From Miltoncostaea sp036826475 (GTDB lineage: Bacteria; Actinomycetota; Thermoleophilia; Miltoncostaeales; Miltoncostaeaceae), in NCBI GenBank assembly GCA_036826475.1, contig DAISWG010000014.1, positions 1-64,000 on the forward strand: a stretch of DNA of 64,000 nt. The letters are read 5' to 3'. The position numbers were made by a program, and so were the translations under genes. Below are positions 61,092 to 64,000 of this stretch, in pieces (positions within the stretch are counted from its first letter, which is position 1; each line of letters starts with the position of its first letter). A model generated the notes under the pieces. That model had not been told where the DNA came from. It saw nothing but the letters and a program-made list of their open reading frames with translations, and did no database searches.

Positions 61092-61912
61092 CCACCACCG
61101 CGCCCCGGATGGGCGTGCCGCAGACGCCCCTCGCCGACATCGAGATCACCATCTCCGACCGGCCGGAGGACGTGGACGAGGCCCTGCGGGTCGTCCACGA
61201 CGGGTTCGTGGAGGCGGGCTTCATGACGCCGCGCCCCTCCGGGCGGCGCATGCACCTCTCGTACCTCAACCCCGGCACCACGTTCTTCGTCGCCCGCATG
61301 GACGGCACGCCCGTCGGGGCGAGCGCCCTCGTCGCGGACGGGCCGTTCGGGCTCCCGTCGGACCGCGCGTTCGCGGAGGAGAACGACGCCCTCCGGAACG
61401 CCGGCGCCGGGGTCGTGCACGAGTCCGGCTCGCTGTCGGTGCTGCGGACGCACCGGCGGCACACCCGCCGCATCCTGACCCGCCTGATCGCGGCGATGTC
61501 CCGCGTGGTCCACGACGACTACCCGACGGCCCCCATCCCGATCGCCGTCGCGCCCGAGAACCTCCGCTTCTACCAGGCGCTCGTCGACGCCGAGCTCGTG
61601 GGTGAGAGCCGCCTGCTCTACGGCGCGCCCGCGATCCTCATGTGCACGAGCGGCCTGCGGATCAGCAGCCACGTGTCGGCGCGGCGGACGCCGATCGCAC
61701 GGACCATGGACATGCTGTTCAACGACGTCCACCCCGACTGGCTGGCCGACCGGAGGACCGGGGAGCCGCTGCCGGGGGACTGGCTCGCGCCCCTCGTCCG
61801 CGAATCGGAGGCCGCGGCGCGGCTGCTCCACCAGGCAGGGGTGCTCGAGGCGCTGATCGGCCGGCGCGAGCCGGCGCCCCGGGCCCGCAGGTCCGGTGTG
61901 CTGGCCGCCTGA
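61088..61912 (+). CDS. FeeM/AHL-synthase-like N-acyltransferase (GNAT fold)
   Basis: 274 residues resembling long-chain N-acyl amino acid synthases (FeeM): TTFFVARMDGTPVGASALVADGPFGLPSDRAFAE and later VAPENLRFYQALVDAELVGESRLLYGAPAILM, parallel to the VNPRHVRFYRRLLGFE ... GxPAVLL of FeeM. Such enzymes move an acyl group from a thioester or acyl carrier onto an amine. With the upstream acyl-adenylating enzyme it could make an N-acyl signal or lipid. Coupled by GTGA. The acceptor is unknown. Confidence 0.75.
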   Translation: MTTTAPRMGVPQTPLADIEITISDRPEDVDEALRVVHDGFVEAGFMTPRPSGRRMHLSYLNPGTTFFVARMDGTPVGASALVADGPFGLPSDRAFAEENDALRNAGAGVVHESGSLSVLRTHRRHTRRILTRLIAAMSRVVHDDYPTAPIPIAVAPENLRFYQALVDAELVGESRLLYGAPAILMCTSGLRISSHVSARRTPIARTMDMLFNDVHPDWLADRRTGEPLPGDWLAPLVRESEAAARLLHQAGVLEALIGRREPAPRARRSGVLAA

Positions 61913-61948
61913 GCGCACCGCCCGCGCGGCCGCCGGGTCGCGCATTTC

Positions 61949-61976
61949 TCAATAGCGCATCCGGCCCTGCCGATAG
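61949..61976 (+). promoter_or_regulatory. candidate sigma-28/WhiG-like promoter of the GGDEF-EAL gene
   Basis: TCAA (61949-61952), 16 bases, GCCGATAG (61969-61976) resembles TAAA-N15-GCCGATAA of FliA/SigD/WhiG sigma factors. It ends 7 bases before the GTG at 61984. A weaker TGAA-N14-GCGGATAG (59621-59646) precedes the acyl-adenylating gene. No flagellar genes are in the window, so this is a lead only. Confidence 0.3.
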
Positions 61977-61983
61977 CACCAGC

Positions 61984-64000
61984 GTGATCGCGACCCTCGT
62001 GACACGCGCCCCGCGCCCGGTCGGTGACCGGACGATCATCTGCGTGTTCGCCCTCGCGGCCGGACTGCTCGGGGCATTCCTCCCCTTCGCCGCGACCGGG
62101 ACGGTCGGTCCGTCGATCTCCGCCGCGGTCGGCGTCGGCCTCACCAGCGCCCTCGCGGCGGTCGGCCTGCTCGTCACCATGGGCGCCGTCCAGCGCACGC
62201 GCGGCGTGGAGGCCCGGGTCTGGGGCCTGTTCGCCAAGGGCCTCGCGAGCTGGACGCTCGGCTGCATCCCCTACTTCGCCTTCCTGCTGACCGGCGGCGA
62301 CGTGTCCAACCCGCAGGCGTGGTCGCAGATCGGCTTCCTCGCCGCCTACGGCTTCTGGTACCGGGCCCTCTGGCTCATGCGCCAGCCGGCCCTCGACGAG
62401 TCGCGCCGCCAGCGCCTCGAGGGCGTCGCCATCGAGCTGTCAGTCCTGGCGATGCTCTTCGTGGTGGTGATCGGTGCGCTCTGGCAGCCCGAGATGCCCG
62501 CGCTCCAGAACATCGCCCTGCTGGTGCCGGTCGCGCTCGACCTGCTCCTGCTCGCCGCCCTCTACAACGCCGTCCGCCGCTCCTCGGTGAGCCACCGCAC
62601 GGCGTTCGTGTGGTTCGCATACGCGTTCATCGCGCTCGCGGTGACGGACGGCCTGGTCACCTACCTCGTGACGCGGGGCGCGGGCGTCGGGCTGGCCGGG
62701 CTCGGGATGTTCGGCTACATGGTCGCGATGGCCCTGATGGCGTTCGCCGCGCGCCGGCCCATCCGCGTGACCGAGGCCCGGGCGATACTGGGCCCGTCCA
62801 AGGCGATCCTCGCCGCCCTCGGCCTGGCCCTGTGCGGCCCGGCGAGCGTGATGGTCCCGTGGGCCGTCCTGCCCTTCCTGTGGACGATCGCGGCCTTCCT
62901 GGTGTGGCGGCTCGGCGCCCAGGTCCGCATCCACGGGCAGTCCGACCCCGCCCCGCTCTCAGGCTTCCGGGAGGCCCGCGCGTTCGCCCGCCACGTCGGC
63001 GGTGTGGTGCAGGCCGCGTCGTCCACGCGGCCCGCCCTGCTCATCGCGGTGGACCTCGACGGCTTCGGCCGCTGGAACGCCCAGCACGGCTACGGCGCCG
63101 GCGACGCCCTGCTCTCGGACCTGGCCGCGCGCCTGGAGGGCTCCAGCCTGACGGGCGGCGTGTGGAGCCGCCTGGGCGCCGACCGCTTCGCGTGGGTCGG
63201 GATGGGCCACGACGGCATGAACGGCCGCCTGATGGCCGAGACCGTCCACGACATCGCCGCCGACAACACCGGCGGCCTGACCGCCCGCGCCGCCTTCGTG
63301 GTGCTGCCGGACGACGCCGCGACCGCCGCGAATGCGATCGCCGCGAGCGAGGAGGCCCTCGCCGCCGCCCACACCGGCGACCGCCGCGTGGTCGCGTTCG
63401 ACCGCGGCCGCCTGGACGGGCTGGAGTACGCCACCGGCTACACCGCGTCGCTCGCCGAGCGCCGCAAGGCGATCCTCGAGGTGCTCCACGAGCCCGGGAC
63501 CATCGCCACGGTGTTCCAGCCGATCGTGTCCCTCGCCGACGGCGAGACGATGGGCTTCGAGTCGCTCTCGCGGTTCCGCGCCGAGCCCGAGCGCCCCCCG
63601 GACAAGTGGATCGCCGAGGCGCACGCCGTGGGCCTGGGCCTGGAGATCGAGGTCGAGTGCGTCCGCCGCGCCCTGGGCCTGCGCGACCGCATCCCCGGCA
63701 CCGCCTACCTGTCGGTGAACATGAGCCCCGACGCCATCCTCACCACCGAGATGGAGGCGGCGCTCGGCGAGGGACGCCTCGACGGCCTGGTCATCGAGAT
63801 CACCGAGCACGACGCCGTCGGCGACTACGCCCGCCTGGCCGCCCGCCTCGCGGACTACCGCGGCCGCGGCGCCCGGGTGGCGATCGACGACGCCGGCGCC
63901 GGCCACGCCTCGATGCGGCACGTGACCCAGCTCTCCCCCGACTACATCAAGATCGACCGCTCGCTGATCCACGACATCCACGTGGACCACGCAAAGCGGG
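61984..64000 (+). CDS. membrane GGDEF-EAL protein (cut by the window end)
   Basis: At least 672 residues; the C-terminus is outside the window. About eight transmembrane segments fill residues 12-310 (MASE-like sensor). The GGDEF domain has lost its signature (SRLGADRF for GGDEF), so cyclase activity is unlikely. The EAL domain keeps its catalytic set: GFESLSRF (Glu), VNMSP (Asn), EITEHD (Glu), DDAGAG (two Asp) and IKIDRSLI (Lys), so it should degrade cyclic-di-GMP. GTG 61984 follows a GCCGATAG box by 7 bases. Not coupled to the acyltransferase (71-base gap). Confidence 0.88.
   Translation, partial: MIATLVTRAPRPVGDRTIICVFALAAGLLGAFLPFAATGTVGPSISAAVGVGLTSALAAVGLLVTMGAVQRTRGVEARVWGLFAKGLASWTLGCIPYFAFLLTGGDVSNPQAWSQIGFLAAYGFWYRALWLMRQPALDESRRQRLEGVAIELSVLAMLFVVVIGALWQPEMPALQNIALLVPVALDLLLLAALYNAVRRSSVSHRTAFVWFAYAFIALAVTDGLVTYLVTRGAGVGLAGLGMFGYMVAMALMAFAARRPIRVTEARAILGPSKAILAALGLALCGPASVMVPWAVLPFLWTIAAFLVWRLGAQVRIHGQSDPAPLSGFREARAFARHVGGVVQAASSTRPALLIAVDLDGFGRWNAQHGYGAGDALLSDLAARLEGSSLTGGVWSRLGADRFAWVGMGHDGMNGRLMAETVHDIAADNTGGLTARAAFVVLPDDAATAANAIAASEEALAAAHTGDRRVVAFDRGRLDGLEYATGYTASLAERRKAILEVLHEPGTIATVFQPIVSLADGETMGFESLSRFRAEPERPPDKWIAEAHAVGLGLEIEVECVRRALGLRDRIPGTAYLSVNMSPDAILTTEMEAALGEGRLDGLVIEITEHDAVGDYARLAARLADYRGRGARVAIDDAGAGHASMRHVTQLSPDYIKIDRSLIHDIHVDHAKR

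Noticed and set aside
1..64000. tRNA/rRNA genes, CRISPR arrays, insertion sequences, integrases or attachment sites
   Set aside because: None seen. There are no gaps between genes large enough for rRNA or CRISPR, no tRNA-like cloverleaf noticed in the spacers, and no transposase or integrase motifs in any frame.

Overview
The window is 64 kb of very GC-rich DNA (single 60-base lines often exceed 80% G+C). It is almost entirely coding: no gap between genes reaches 300 bases. Gene order (coaD-rsmD-recG-rpmB; metK-priA ... def-fmt-rsmB-rpe-ribDEBAH; scpAB-rluB-aroH; aroA-cmk-plsC-der), missing Shine-Dalgarno sequences in front of many genes, and the protein families point to a deep-branching actinobacterium. 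Class Thermoleophilia (Solirubrobacterales-like) is the best guess; this is inference from gene content, not a database match. A run of ten N inside recG shows the window is a draft scaffold, probably a metagenome bin.

Layout. 1-3.4 kb (minus): coaD, rsmD and recG, the last split by the gap. rpmB (plus) follows. 3.7-6.9 kb: a GH65 disaccharide phosphorylase with its beta-phosphoglucomutase. 7.0-14.0 kb: riboflavin genes ribH-ribBA-ribE-ribD, then rpe, rsmB, fmt and def. 14.1-19.5 kb: an unusual four-gene block (membrane Ser/Thr kinase, unknown protein, histidine-ammonia-lyase-like protein, GAF-GGDEF-HD protein) lying where metK-priA would normally run into fmt. 19.5-28.9 kb: priA, metK, a DUF3352 lipoprotein, der, plsC, cmk, aroA. 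29-33 kb: poorly known secreted and small proteins. 33.2-34.8 kb: a DGPF protein with an ECF42-type sigma factor. 34.8-38.1 kb: tyrA, aroF and a hisC-like aminotransferase (aromatic amino acids). 38.2-41.7 kb: nadB-nadA-nadC (de novo NAD). 41.8-45.1 kb: a large class III cyclase/AAA/TPR regulator of visibly lower GC. 45.1-49.3 kb: aroH, rluB, scpB, scpA, a membrane protein and trpS. 49.3-53.9 kb: a CPBP protease, a Crp-fold regulator, a membrane protein, and egtD-egtB (ergothioneine). 54.0-56.8 kb: a VanW-type wall protein facing a fluoroacetate-dehalogenase-like hydrolase. 56.9-64 kb: a LuxR-type ATPase regulator, an acyl/aryl-adenylating enzyme, a FeeM/AHL-synthase-like N-acyltransferase and a membrane GGDEF-EAL protein cut by the window end.

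How they work together. Most of the window is housekeeping in tightly coupled operons, with start and stop codons overlapping as ATGA or GTGA at nearly every junction. Three blocks deserve attention. The 14-19.5 kb block pairs an intact kinase and an intact diguanylate cyclase with proteins that look catalytically degraded. The 56.9-64 kb block has the parts of a small-molecule signalling system: regulator, acyl activation, N-acyl transfer and cyclic-di-GMP output. The 41.8-45.1 kb regulator looks acquired. Recurrent TANNNT boxes 6-9 bases before start codons suggest much leaderless transcription, and three convergent gene pairs interlock their stop codons in a shared 4-base CTAG/TTAG.
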